The position numbers and the translations under genes are program-made. The notes below the pieces were generated by a model. The model was not told where the DNA came from and searched no databases. It saw nothing but the letters and a program-made list of their open reading frames with translations. A DNA stretch of 64,000 bases from JAICNG01 sp035249985 (lineage in GTDB: Bacteria > Gemmatimonadota > Gemmatimonadetes > Gemmatimonadales > Gemmatimonadaceae), in assembly GCA_035249985.1 (NCBI GenBank), contig DATFFP010000029.1, positions 42,979 through 106,978 on the forward strand, given 5' to 3'. Positions 36,601 to 43,125 of this stretch are shown here, in pieces (within the stretch, counting starts at the first letter, position 1; each line of letters begins with the position of its first letter).

Positions 36601-37648
36601 TGATGCGCAGACTCTGTACGCTGCCATCGGCCGGGTTCACGACGTACAGCCGCTTGAGATGCCCGATGTCTCCTTTCCACTGATCGGTGGTCCACGCGGC
36701 CTCACCCGAGCGACGCACGCGCGTCAGCGTGTTGGCCGTCGCGCTCTGCACCTCACCGATGCCGAGGAATGCGTAGGGACTGCCGTACCCACCGTTCCCC
36801 ATGATGGTCGTGTTCTCGAGGCCGCTTCCCTTGAGCCGGAAGCCGACGACATCGGTCAGCCGCAGGGGCGCGCTCGTCATATAGACGCCAGGCGGCAGAT
36901 GCACGGGAACGTCGGCCCATCGCGGCGTCGTCGTGGCCAGCCGCACCGTGAACTGCGACGTGGAATCCGGTGTCGTTGCCCAGGCTGTGTCGAGTGTGAG
37001 CGTGTCGCTCGTGTTACTCGCGATCCGACGCTCCTGACCGGCGCCGGTTCCCTTGATGATCTTCACGAGGGAGTTGGCCTGCCCCGATGCCTGCGCGACG
37101 AACTGGTTCGCGGTCCAGCCGGCGCCCGTCTTCGTCACCGTCGTGCTCGTGGCGCTCGAGACGAAACCCCAGAAGTCACTCGGAAACCCCGCGGCCGCGT
37201 CGAAGCAGCGCTGCAATGGCTTCGCATCGTCCGTCGAAAAGTCTGCTTTTGCACCCCACCATTGCGGGTACACTTCCGTTACGAGCGGCGACACACCATA
37301 CGAGCCTGGCACCGAGAATCGTACGCGCCCGGTACCGGTCTGCTCGTCGGTCAGGGCAAAGATCTGGGTGAGCTCGCCATCGATCCCGCCGAGAATGGTG
37401 ACCGTGACGGCATCGGGCAGCAGGAGCTTCGCCCCGTTCGCAAAGCGCAGCGTGACGTGACGCGGGAACGTCATGTCGCTTGCGATCTTGTACGATCCGG
37501 GCGGGAAATACATCACCCCGCCGGATGACGGGATGGTCGTGTTCGCGAGGGCGTTGAGCGCGCTGCGGTCATCCTGCACGCCATCCCCCACCGCGGCAGG
37601 AACGGCCTCGCGAACGTTGTGAACGCCTTCGCAGCATCCGGTAGACAT
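33641..37648 (-). CDS. giant right-handed beta-helix protein with phage-tail-like modules and LamG ends
   Basis: The 1335-residue protein starts at ATG 37646-37648 with GGAG 8 nt upstream. It has no signal peptide. The N-terminus (about 10-80) resembles the pectate-lyase superfamily start (V-G-D-G-V-Q-D-D). A second copy-like motif is Q-W-W-G-A-K-A-D-F-S-T-D-D. Three about-75-residue modules of the T-G-A-G-W-T-A-N-Q-F ... G-T-G-A-G-Q form interrupt the helix at about 163-235, 300-375 and 617-700. Two ConA/LamG-like domains follow (about 920-1095 and 1160-1335). This build is common in phage tail spikes and polysaccharide depolymerases. It stands alone, with no structural phage genes nearby. 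Confidence 0.75.
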   Translation of the reverse strand: MSTGCCEGVHNVREAVPAAVGDGVQDDRSALNALANTTIPSSGGVMYFPPGSYKIASDMTFPRHVTLRFANGAKLLLPDAVTVTILGGIDGELTQIFALTDEQTGTGRVRFSVPGSYGVSPLVTEVYPQWWGAKADFSTDDAKPLQRCFDAAAGFPSDFWGFVSSATSTTVTKTGAGWTANQFVAQASGQANSLVKIIKGTGAGQERRIASNTSDTLTLDTAWATTPDSTSQFTVRLATTTPRWADVPVHLPPGVYMTSAPLRLTDVVGFRLKGSGLENTTIMGNGGYGSPYAFLGIGEVQSATANTLTRVRRSGEAAWTTDQWKGDIGHLKRLYVVNPADGSVQSLRIIGNSADTLTLQSNFGTVPTSSFKFLIAERTVLDLNGTADCVFEDFGLSVNRGAAFTSCLYYHRNIEDTARHSSSCAFKYIKAGGDYTDAAFRIGNVDEWPNGVYQEDVTTWTNCRAFGGWYTVKNDMVQKNLFWQHGFYFGTGFFANNLIHTLFSISSVGNQYGLTNDATSVSVYGGIIQSNRADLRINNGTQGFFRVSGIRSEGSQMLLDVASGQGANFQASLSDIEVQLNDLQYNSYFRVAPFIYWRLAGELYLRNIRVLNQPKTGILTASAGASESTLVRSGAGWTANQYQGWWVRITAGAGAGQFRRILSNTADTLTIFGLDPEIMATNGEPWSVIPDATSEFYIYLMPVIVNDGVTGRGLVRAEGLSVMDTPLEYIGGEPLQVDGYYELDRNGNVPTYYPGRSMVDAPGSAHSALSFGQSAYSSQRGNRRPPDVKVFRWAERVLRANAEMKVGGRVSADGGFGAHDSIGLTHRPVIAGPQSSAVPKLLKTLSDYGLIVDATDETAASDIDRLVSDLGGSSVVAALYDARDVSRTHVDGSGASARARAVSDRRTATTTGMAVGDGTYDDGVNIGNYTGLNGTAKCTIMAWVSTFNTGEIFKRFVEGDPALQQVSFHTAFLNGERRLHLRLGAGGGTVRTITGSTPIKPGYFYKVCATFDGTLAASDRVKLYVSAYDFRTKRWTEPNAPETLTFGGTAAATPAALLSVASLNALMIAHQFFGILDEVRVWKDRALTLGELRAERLGANPLPANLRFTFDGNANNSGTDSGFNGVYPSRVVFCSDDLSHGPPLSSLGAGPLYDPSAAEGQRVWESESGSLRCLGASFLPHFDESQGKTLVYVGTCPPSGGVVAAWKNGTDNTRGGRIVAGSDFIYSAWGGSPSDNSGVAVNASVRRAVALTIGREADGVAKASIEVMDSAPTFAPAYLTPRIGDNTMGIFGTALDSAEGFGKCRAVLVLNRLLTDRDRQLIREWAIASHGAVVV

Positions 37649-37655
37649 TGGTGTT

Positions 37656-37705
37656 CTCCAGTCCATGAGATTGTTGACGTGGGCATAGAGCCTTCCGGAC
37701 TGGAG
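37656..37705 (-). promoter_or_regulatory. hairpin masking the ribosome binding site of the beta-helix gene
   Basis: On the minus strand CTCCAGTCC (complement of 37697-37705) pairs perfectly with GGACTGGAG (complement of 37656-37664), with a 32-nt loop. The second arm contains the GGAG Shine-Dalgarno sequence 7 nt before the ATG, so folding would block translation. Whether heat, a protein or another RNA opens it is not known. Confidence 0.55.
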
Positions 37706-37741
37706 ATGCCGGGTGGTGACGTGTTAGGCGCGAGAAAAGGC

Positions 37742-37769
37742 TTGACAATCTCCCCGGGCCCCTTATACT
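37742..37769 (+). promoter_or_regulatory. strong sigma-70-type promoter, plus strand
   Basis: TTGACA (37742-37747), a 16-nt spacer and TATACT (37764-37769) match consensus well. It points away from the beta-helix gene, toward a 500-bp stretch without a clear protein gene. Confidence 0.7.
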
Positions 37770-37776
37770 GAGCCGC

Positions 37777-38177
37777 CCTGGGAGTCGCGTCCCGATGTCG
37801 TCGCTGTTCTTCGCCCCACATCATGTGGAGCTCGGACCACGACCATCGTGACGCGATTCTCGTTTCCGGGGTCCAACGAAACAAGACACGACACCACACC
37901 GTATCTGACACGACCATGACCGCGCACCCGACCTTCCGATTCGGTACGTACCGCCTGGCTGGCAAGCATCAGCCAGGGGCGCGGCCGTGCGCGCTCGCGC
38001 GAATCCCCTCCATGAGGGAAGACGTTCAGCGCAGCGACGCCTGGATGGCGCGACCGATGGGCGCAGGATGCGGAGACGGGAGGAGCTCGGCCTAACAGCG
38101 GAGCATCCAACACCTCCGATAGGGGTCGGCAGCATCGCCCCACCTGCGCAAGCACAGCAGGTGGGGCGATTTCTTTG
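37777..38177 (+). ncRNA. possible structured non-coding RNA
   Basis: The transcript expected from the promoter at 37742-37769 would run about 400 nt to the terminator at 38134-38177. It contains no convincing gene: the best frame (ATG 37917 to 38095) has 59 codons, no ribosome binding site and odd composition. Hairpins include CCTGGCTG (37954-37961) with CAGCCAGG (37970-37977). A 13-nt inverted repeat, CTGGGAGTCGCGT (37778-37790) with its complement (38214-38226), brackets the stretch. I checked for RNase P, tmRNA and 6S hallmarks and saw none. A long leader for the gene at 38277 is the main alternative. Confidence 0.35.
38134..38177 (+). terminator. intrinsic terminator
   Basis: A perfect 13-bp stem, ATCGCCCCACCTG (38134-38146) with its complement (38158-38170), has an 11-nt loop and is followed by TTCTTTG. 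Confidence 0.85.
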
Positions 38178-38276
38178 TGGCCGGCGGGGGCGTGGCGCCT
38201 GACGTGATGGCGAACGCGACTCCCAGCACCGAGGGCGATTCTGCCTTCCGCCGTGCCACGCTGTCGGAGTGAGACG

Positions 38277-38606
38277 ATGAACCGCATTGCGCAGTATCTC
38301 GGAAACGAGGAGGAGCCTGACGAGGAACAGCCGGTTGCGCGCGACTACTGGATAGTGCGCTGCGGGAACGGGTGGTACTACGTGCGCCTGCCGGAAGCGG
38401 CGCGCGTTCAGCGCGCGCTCGATCGGCGCTGGCGCCCGCGATGGGTAGAGTTCCGTGACATCACGGGATCCCGCATTCGCGTTCGCACGTCGGACGTGCT
38501 CGGCCTGAACGAATGCACGGCCGAGCAGCGCGCGAAGGAGCGCCGTCAGGTGCGCTTCCTCGAAGCCGAGGCGAAGGCGGACAGGAAGCCGTGGGATGAG
38601 TGTTGA
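38277..38606 (+). CDS. small basic/acidic protein, unknown function
   Basis: The 109-residue product starts at ATG 38277 with GGAG 7 nt before. It has an acidic N-terminus (E-E-E-P-D-E-E-Q), a Trp/Tyr-rich middle (G-N-G-W-Y-Y-V-R-L-P) and a basic helical C-terminus. It has no signal or membrane segment. No family recognised. Confidence 0.7.
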   Translation: MNRIAQYLGNEEEPDEEQPVARDYWIVRCGNGWYYVRLPEAARVQRALDRRWRPRWVEFRDITGSRIRVRTSDVLGLNECTAEQRAKERRQVRFLEAEAKADRKPWDEC

Positions 38607-38608
38607 GC

Positions 38609-38692
38609 TCGCAGTTCGCAGCTCGCAGTTCGCAGTTGTTTCCCCGGTGGGGAGAGGCTCGCGGTGTAAAGGCTCAAACACCTCCTCTCCCC
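38609..38692. repeat. GCAGTTC heptads plus GGGGAGAGG hairpin
   Basis: Four heptads (GCAGTTC, GCAGCTC, GCAGTTC, GCAGTTG) at about 38611-38639 are followed by a 9-bp hairpin GGGGAGAGG (38649-38657) / CCTCTCCCC (38684-38692). It lies between two co-directional genes. Confidence 0.7.
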
Positions 38693-38714
38693 GCCAACGC
38701 ACGAGGACAGGACC

Positions 38715-39482
38715 ATGTATACGCGATTGGCCGAGCTCTACGACGTGATCTACGCGAAGAAGGACTACGCGAACGAAGCACGCCTCATCCATGAGGTGAT
38801 CGATCGTTGCGCGCGCACGCCGCGCCGTGAGCATCGCTCGCTGCTCGACGTGGCGTGCGGGACGGGAGTCCATCTCTCACACCTGCGCACCTGGTACGAC
38901 GTGGAGGGTGTCGAGCTGTCGCCGTGGATGATCGCCATCGCACGCCGCCGGCTGCCCGACGTGCCGCTCTTCCAGTACGACATGCGGCACTTCGATCTCG
39001 GTCGTCGCTTCGACGCCGTCACGTGCTTGTTCAGCGCGATCGGTTACATGCGCACGGTGAGCGAGCTGCGGCGCGCGATCGCGACGATGGCGCGGCACGT
39101 TCTGCCCGACGGTCTCGTCATCGTGGAGCCGTGGCTCACGCCCGACCGCTTCATCGACGGGCACCTGCACGTCGATGTGGCCGAGGGCGGGGGAGTGAAG
39201 ATCGCGCGCGTCGGTGTGAGCCGCCGTGAGGGCGACGTCTCCGTGCTCGACATGCATCACATGGTCGCCTCGGAGAATGGCGTCGAGCGGTTCTTCGAGC
39301 GCCACGAAGTGCGGCTGTTCACGCACGAGCAGTACCTGTCGGCGTTCACCGCGGCCGGTCTCGTCGCTGTCTTCGACGAGGAAGGGCTCAACGGTCGCGG
39401 TCTGTACGTGGGGCTCGCCAGCGCACGCACCACCGCGCTGGCAGCCCGACGGCACACCTCTCGCGCGAAAGCGAGCGCGTGA
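38715..39482 (+). CDS. class I SAM-dependent methyltransferase (DesVI-like)
   Basis: The 255-residue protein has the SAM motif L-L-D-V-A-C-G-T-G-V-H (about 43-53), an acidic G-V-E-L-S motif II, and C-L-F-S-A-I-G-Y-M motif IV. This resembles the amino-sugar N,N-dimethyltransferase type, but the substrate is open. No sugar biosynthesis genes are nearby. The start has GAGGACAGGACC upstream. Confidence 0.85.
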   Translation: MYTRLAELYDVIYAKKDYANEARLIHEVIDRCARTPRREHRSLLDVACGTGVHLSHLRTWYDVEGVELSPWMIAIARRRLPDVPLFQYDMRHFDLGRRFDAVTCLFSAIGYMRTVSELRRAIATMARHVLPDGLVIVEPWLTPDRFIDGHLHVDVAEGGGVKIARVGVSRREGDVSVLDMHHMVASENGVERFFERHEVRLFTHEQYLSAFTAAGLVAVFDEEGLNGRGLYVGLASARTTALAARRHTSRAKASA

Positions 39483-39517
39483 GGTGTGCGGGAACGACCG
39501 TTTCAGGAGAGGAACCG

Positions 39518-40039
39518 ATGCCAGTGCGCGACCTTCTGCTTCCGGAGCTCGATCTCGAAGCCTCGTTTACACGGAAGCATCTCGAGCGCGTTCCGATGGA
39601 TACGCTGGGCTTCAAGCCGCACAGCAAATCGATGACCCTGGGAGAGCTCGCGACCTTCATCGCGGTGATTCCGACGTGGGGACAGTTCGCGCTCACGACG
39701 GAATCACTCGATGTCGCTCCAGGAGGAGAGCCTTTGCCGCAGCAGGAGGTCGTCAGATCGCAGCGGGAGCTGCTCGGCATGTTCGACACGAACATGCTGG
39801 CGCTGCGCGCCGCGTTGGGAAAGGCGAGCGATCCCCACCTCCAGAAGCCATGGTCGCTCATCGCCAACGGTCACCCGATGTTCACACAACCCCGATATCT
39901 GATTTATCGCACGCTGTTTTTGAACCACATGATCCACCACCGAGGTCAACTCGGCACTTACTTCCGTCTCCTCGGCATCCGCGTCCCAGCCGTGTATAAC
40001 GATTCGGGTGACGAGAAAGGCGGAATGTTCATGAAGTAG
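39518..40039 (+). CDS. DinB-like four-helix metal protein
   Basis: The 173-residue protein starts at ATG 39518 with AGGAGAGGAA upstream. It has the DinB/YfiT-type helix bundle ending F-L-N-H-M-I-H-H-R-G-Q-L-G-T-Y-F-R. The usual first-helix His before the P-x-W motif is Phe here (A-T-F-I-A-V-I-P-T-W), so the metal triad looks incomplete. Such proteins are often thiol-dependent transferases or stress proteins. Confidence 0.8.
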   Translation: MPVRDLLLPELDLEASFTRKHLERVPMDTLGFKPHSKSMTLGELATFIAVIPTWGQFALTTESLDVAPGGEPLPQQEVVRSQRELLGMFDTNMLALRAALGKASDPHLQKPWSLIANGHPMFTQPRYLIYRTLFLNHMIHHRGQLGTYFRLLGIRVPAVYNDSGDEKGGMFMK

Positions 40040-40054
40040 GAAATTCAAACCAGC

Positions 40055-40082
40055 TTCTTCGTTCCTCGTTCCTCGTTCGTTT
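40055..40082. repeat. one-armed 7-nt repeat (CGTTCCT) at the rtcB start
   Basis: CGTTCCT units (40059-40082) run directly into the ATG of the RtcB gene at 40084, in the place of a Shine-Dalgarno sequence. The same unit precedes ettA on the other strand. Confidence 0.65.
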
Positions 40083-40083
40083 C

Positions 40084-41304
40084 ATGAAGATTTTCGGCCA
40101 GCACGACGAAACCACGATCATCCAGCTCCAGAAGGTGGCTCAAACCGCCGAGCGGGTCGCGCTCATGGCGGACGGCCACGTGGGCTACGTCATGCCCATT
40201 GGTGGCGTCGCCGCCTATCGCGACAAGGTGTCGGTGGTCGGTGTCGGCTTCGACATCGCCTGCGGCAACGCCGCGATCCGCACGAACCTCACGCTCGCCG
40301 ACCTCGGTGACACCGACGCGGCACAGCGTGGCGCGCTCGGATCGATCGCGGATGAGATCGCGAACACCGTCAGCTTCGGCGTCGGGCGGAAGAATCGCGC
40401 CGATGATGCGCCTGTCGATCACGAGCTCTTTCACGACGAGGCGTGGGATGCCGCGCCTCCACGCGAGCGGAAGGCGCTCGTCGACAAGGCGCGCTCACAG
40501 CTCGGGACCGTCGGCAGTGGCAATCACTACGTCGACGTCTTCGCCGATGAGACCGGTACGCTGTGGGTCGGCGTGCACTTCGGCAGCCGCGGGTTTGGGC
40601 ACACGGTGGCGTCCGGCTTCCTCGCGCTGGGCCAGGGGAAGAAGTGGGGTGAGCGCGTTCCAGAGCGTGAGGCGCTCCTCGACATCAACGAGCCGCTCGG
40701 CCACGACTACTGGCACCTGATGAATCTCGCCGGCCGGTACGCCTACGCCGGCCGCGAGTGGGTGGCGCGCAAGGTCGTGTCGATCCTCGGCGGTCGCGAG
40801 ATGGAGCTGGTACACAACCATCACAACTTCGCCTGGAAGGAGACGCACGACGGCGAGGAGTTCGTGGTCGTGCGAAAGGGCGCAACGCCGGCGTTTCCCG
40901 GGCAGAAGGGATTCATCGGCGGCTCGATGGGTGACGACGCCGTCATCGTGCAGGGGCGCGTGGGTGACGATGTTGCCGGCGTGCAGCGAGAGGCGCTGTT
41001 CTCCACGGTGCACGGCGCAGGTCGCGTGATGTCCCGCTCGCAGGCCGCGGGAAAGAAGAAGGGGTGGGGACCGAGGGCGCGCATCATCTCCCCGGGCCGC
41101 GTCACGCCGGAGATGATGAAGGAGTGGATCGATGCGAAGGGAGTGATCCTGCGCGGCGGCGGGCTCGATGAGAGCCCGCACGTCTACCGTCGTCTGCCGG
41201 AAGTGCTTGCGGCGCAGGAGGGCACGGTCGAGGTCCTGCACACGCTGCGGCCGCTCGTCGTCGTCATGGCCGGCGCCAACGAGTTCGATCCTTACAAGGA
41301 CTGA
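40084..41304 (+). CDS. RtcB-family RNA ligase, divergent clade
   Basis: The 406-residue length matches RtcB. It keeps metal and guanylate ligands: G-F-D-I-A-C-G, H-F-G-S-R-G, H-N-H-H-N-F, K-G-A-T-P-A-F-P-G-Q and the active-site H-G-A-G-R-V-M-S-R (GMP-bearing His). The early M-A-D-G-H-V-G-Y-V-M-P differs from the usual M-P-D-V-H-x-G-K-G. RtcB joins 2',3'-cyclic phosphate to 5'-OH RNA ends in repair or tRNA splicing. No RtcA or archease gene is nearby. The 3' end overlaps the convergent GNAT gene by 13 nt. Confidence 0.88.
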   Translation: MKIFGQHDETTIIQLQKVAQTAERVALMADGHVGYVMPIGGVAAYRDKVSVVGVGFDIACGNAAIRTNLTLADLGDTDAAQRGALGSIADEIANTVSFGVGRKNRADDAPVDHELFHDEAWDAAPPRERKALVDKARSQLGTVGSGNHYVDVFADETGTLWVGVHFGSRGFGHTVASGFLALGQGKKWGERVPEREALLDINEPLGHDYWHLMNLAGRYAYAGREWVARKVVSILGGREMELVHNHHNFAWKETHDGEEFVVVRKGATPAFPGQKGFIGGSMGDDAVIVQGRVGDDVAGVQREALFSTVHGAGRVMSRSQAAGKKKGWGPRARIISPGRVTPEMMKEWIDAKGVILRGGGLDESPHVYRRLPEVLAAQEGTVEVLHTLRPLVVVMAGANEFDPYKD

Positions 41305-41753
41305 CTCGCTGGCGTCGGCACGCCGAGATCCTTCGCGTACACACCCTTGTAGCGACTGACCTCGCTGCGCTCGCGATCGAGCTCGGGGATGTGCCGAATG
41401 TCGTAGCCGCGCGCACGAAAGAACTCCTCGTTGCTGCTGACGGCGAACACCGTGGCGTATTCACGGACGCGCGCCAGCTTTTCCGCCGCCTCGACCAGCG
41501 CGATGCCGATTCCCCGCCGCTGGTACTCCGGATCGACGGCCAGCGACCGCACCTCGACGAGGCTCGGTGAGTACTCATCGAGGTGCACGCATCCGACGAC
41601 CCGACCGTCCTCCTCGCTCACCAGAAAATCGATGATCCGTTCGGCGATGAACTCCGGCGGGCGCGGGAGGAGAGTCCCGTCGGCGACGTAGAGGCCGATC
41701 AGCTCTGAGATCGCGGCGGCATCGCGGACATGGGCTCTTCTGACTGTGGGCAT
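41292..41753 (-). CDS. GNAT acetyltransferase, N-acetylglutamate synthase (ArgA)-like
   Basis: The 153-residue protein is a single GNAT domain with the acetyl-CoA loop E-Y-Q-R-R-G-I-G and V-R-S-L-A-V-D-P. Its compact size and F-R-A-R-G-Y ending are those of stand-alone ArgA-like synthases. It lies immediately upstream of argJ on the same strand, supporting a role in arginine synthesis, though other amino acids are possible. Confidence 0.8.
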   Translation of the reverse strand: MPTVRRAHVRDAAAISELIGLYVADGTLLPRPPEFIAERIIDFLVSEEDGRVVGCVHLDEYSPSLVEVRSLAVDPEYQRRGIGIALVEAAEKLARVREYATVFAVSSNEEFFRARGYDIRHIPELDRERSEVSRYKGVYAKDLGVPTPASQSL

Positions 41754-41766
41754 CGTCAGGGATTCT

Positions 41767-41869
41767 GGAAGGCAAAGACGTCAGATGTCAGAATACAGAA
41801 TTCAGAATTCAGATTGCAAACCTCTGAATTCTGAATTCTGTATTCTGACATCTGACGTCTTTGCCTTCC
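41767..41869. repeat. perfect 47-bp hairpin (CAGAATT heptads)
   Basis: Arms 41767-41813 and 41823-41869 are exact complements over 47 nt with a 9-nt loop (TTGCAAACC). Each arm starts with GGCAAAGACGTCAGATGTCA and ends in CAGAATT heptads. The right arm stops 1 nt before the argJ stop codon. The left arm begins 13 nt after the GNAT start on the plus map. A near copy is at 63362-63492. Confidence 0.97.
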
Positions 41870-41870
41870 T

Positions 41871-43034
41871 TCAACTCGAGTAGTAGGCCGCATTCTCCGA
41901 GATATATCCTGTAGAAAGATCGCACCCGAACGCCGTCGCCTCGCCGCTGCCGACACCGAGCGAGACCAGGATGTCGGTCGTGTCCGTGCCAAGCGCAGTC
42001 CGGACGTCTGTGTCCTCGAAAGATGTTCGCTCGCCTTGATGGACGACCTTCTGTCCGTTGATCCACGCCTCGGTCGCTTCGGGGCGAATCGTGCACTCGA
42101 AGCACTTTCCGATCGCCATGAGCAGGCGCCCGACGTTCGGGTCCGCACCGTGGACCATCGTCTTCACCAGCGGCGAGTTCACGATGGACTTCGCGATCCG
42201 GCGCGCCTCGGCGGCGTTCGCGGCACCCCGCACCGTGGCACGCAGCAGCTTCGTCGCGCCTTCCCCGTCGCGCGCGAGCATCTCCGTCATGCGAAGTGAG
42301 CCGGTCATCAGCGCCTTGCGAAATTCGTCGCGATCGATCGGGCCCGCCATTCCGTTGGCGAGAATCACGCAGGTGTCCGATGTGCTCGTGTCGGTGTCGA
42401 CCGACAGCATGTTGAAGGAGACGTCGACGACCTCGCGGAGGAGGCGGTCGAGCTCCGGTGCCGTGATCGCCGCGTCGGTCATGATGTAGGACAGCATCGT
42501 CGCCATGTTCGGCTCGATCATCCCGGAGCCTTTGGCAACCCACGTGATGGTGGCGTCGCCCACACCGATCGAGAGCGCCTTGGGATGCGAGTCGGTGGTC
42601 ATGATGCCTTCGGCCCCCACGCGGGGATCGTCGACCAGCTCGGCCGCAATCCCGTCCAGCCCGCGCTCGATCTTCTCGATGGGCAACGGGACGCCGATGA
42701 CACCAGTCGAGCTGACGAGCACGCGGTCCGGTGACATGCCTAACGCCCTGGCCGCGGCCGTCGCCATGCGGTGCACGTTCACGAGGCCGCGTTCTCCCGT
42801 CGCGACGTTGCTCACCTTGCTGTTCACGACGATCGCACGGAGCACGCCCCCGCGAATGATCTCGCGGCCGACGATGACGGGCGCACCCGGAAAGTGATTG
42901 CGGGTGAACACGGCCGCGGCAGCGGCATCGACCTCGCTCACGAACACGGCGAGGTCCTTGGCCGACGGCTTGAGGCCGACGTTGCGGCTCGCCGTGCGAA
43001 ACCCGCGTGGAAACCGGGGTGGGTCGTGGAACAT
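41871..43034 (-). CDS. argJ: bifunctional ornithine acetyltransferase / N-acetylglutamate synthase
   Basis: The 387-residue protein has ArgJ motifs S-S-T-G-V-I-G, I-M-T-T-D-S and the self-cleavage site N-M-A-T-M-L, with cleavage expected between Ala178 and Thr179, giving two chains. It recycles acetyl groups in arginine synthesis by transferring acetyl from acetylornithine to glutamate. It ends G-Y-I-S-E-N-A-A-Y-Y-S-S. The GNAT gene just downstream may supply the first acetylglutamate. Confidence 0.95.
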   Translation of the reverse strand: MFHDPPRFPRGFRTASRNVGLKPSAKDLAVFVSEVDAAAAAVFTRNHFPGAPVIVGREIIRGGVLRAIVVNSKVSNVATGERGLVNVHRMATAAARALGMSPDRVLVSSTGVIGVPLPIEKIERGLDGIAAELVDDPRVGAEGIMTTDSHPKALSIGVGDATITWVAKGSGMIEPNMATMLSYIMTDAAITAPELDRLLREVVDVSFNMLSVDTDTSTSDTCVILANGMAGPIDRDEFRKALMTGSLRMTEMLARDGEGATKLLRATVRGAANAAEARRIAKSIVNSPLVKTMVHGADPNVGRLLMAIGKCFECTIRPEATEAWINGQKVVHQGERTSFEDTDVRTALGTDTTDILVSLGVGSGEATAFGCDLSTGYISENAAYYSS

Positions 43035-43125
43035 CGTGCGGGAAGAATACTGCGAACGACGTCCCGTTGCCTCCCCGCCATCTGGCCAGTCTCTCCTCCA
43101 GCCCTTTCATCTATACGAGCGGCAG

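Noticed and set aside
34709..37528. 939-codon open frame on the plus strand, opposite the beta-helix gene
   Set aside because: Arg/Val/His-rich antisense composition with no domains; the opposite strand carries recognisable modules.
37823..38095. 90-codon frame (or 59 codons from ATG 37917) in the candidate RNA
   Set aside because: No ribosome binding site and non-protein-like composition; kept as a possible peptide only.
37777..38177. RNase P RNA, tmRNA or 6S RNA
   Set aside because: The conserved RNase P sequence blocks and the tmRNA T-arm end are absent on both strands.
41809..43110. 433-codon frame overlapping argJ
   Set aside because: A frame-shifted shadow of argJ, rich in Arg and Gly, with no motifs; argJ's self-cleavage motif is in the other frame.
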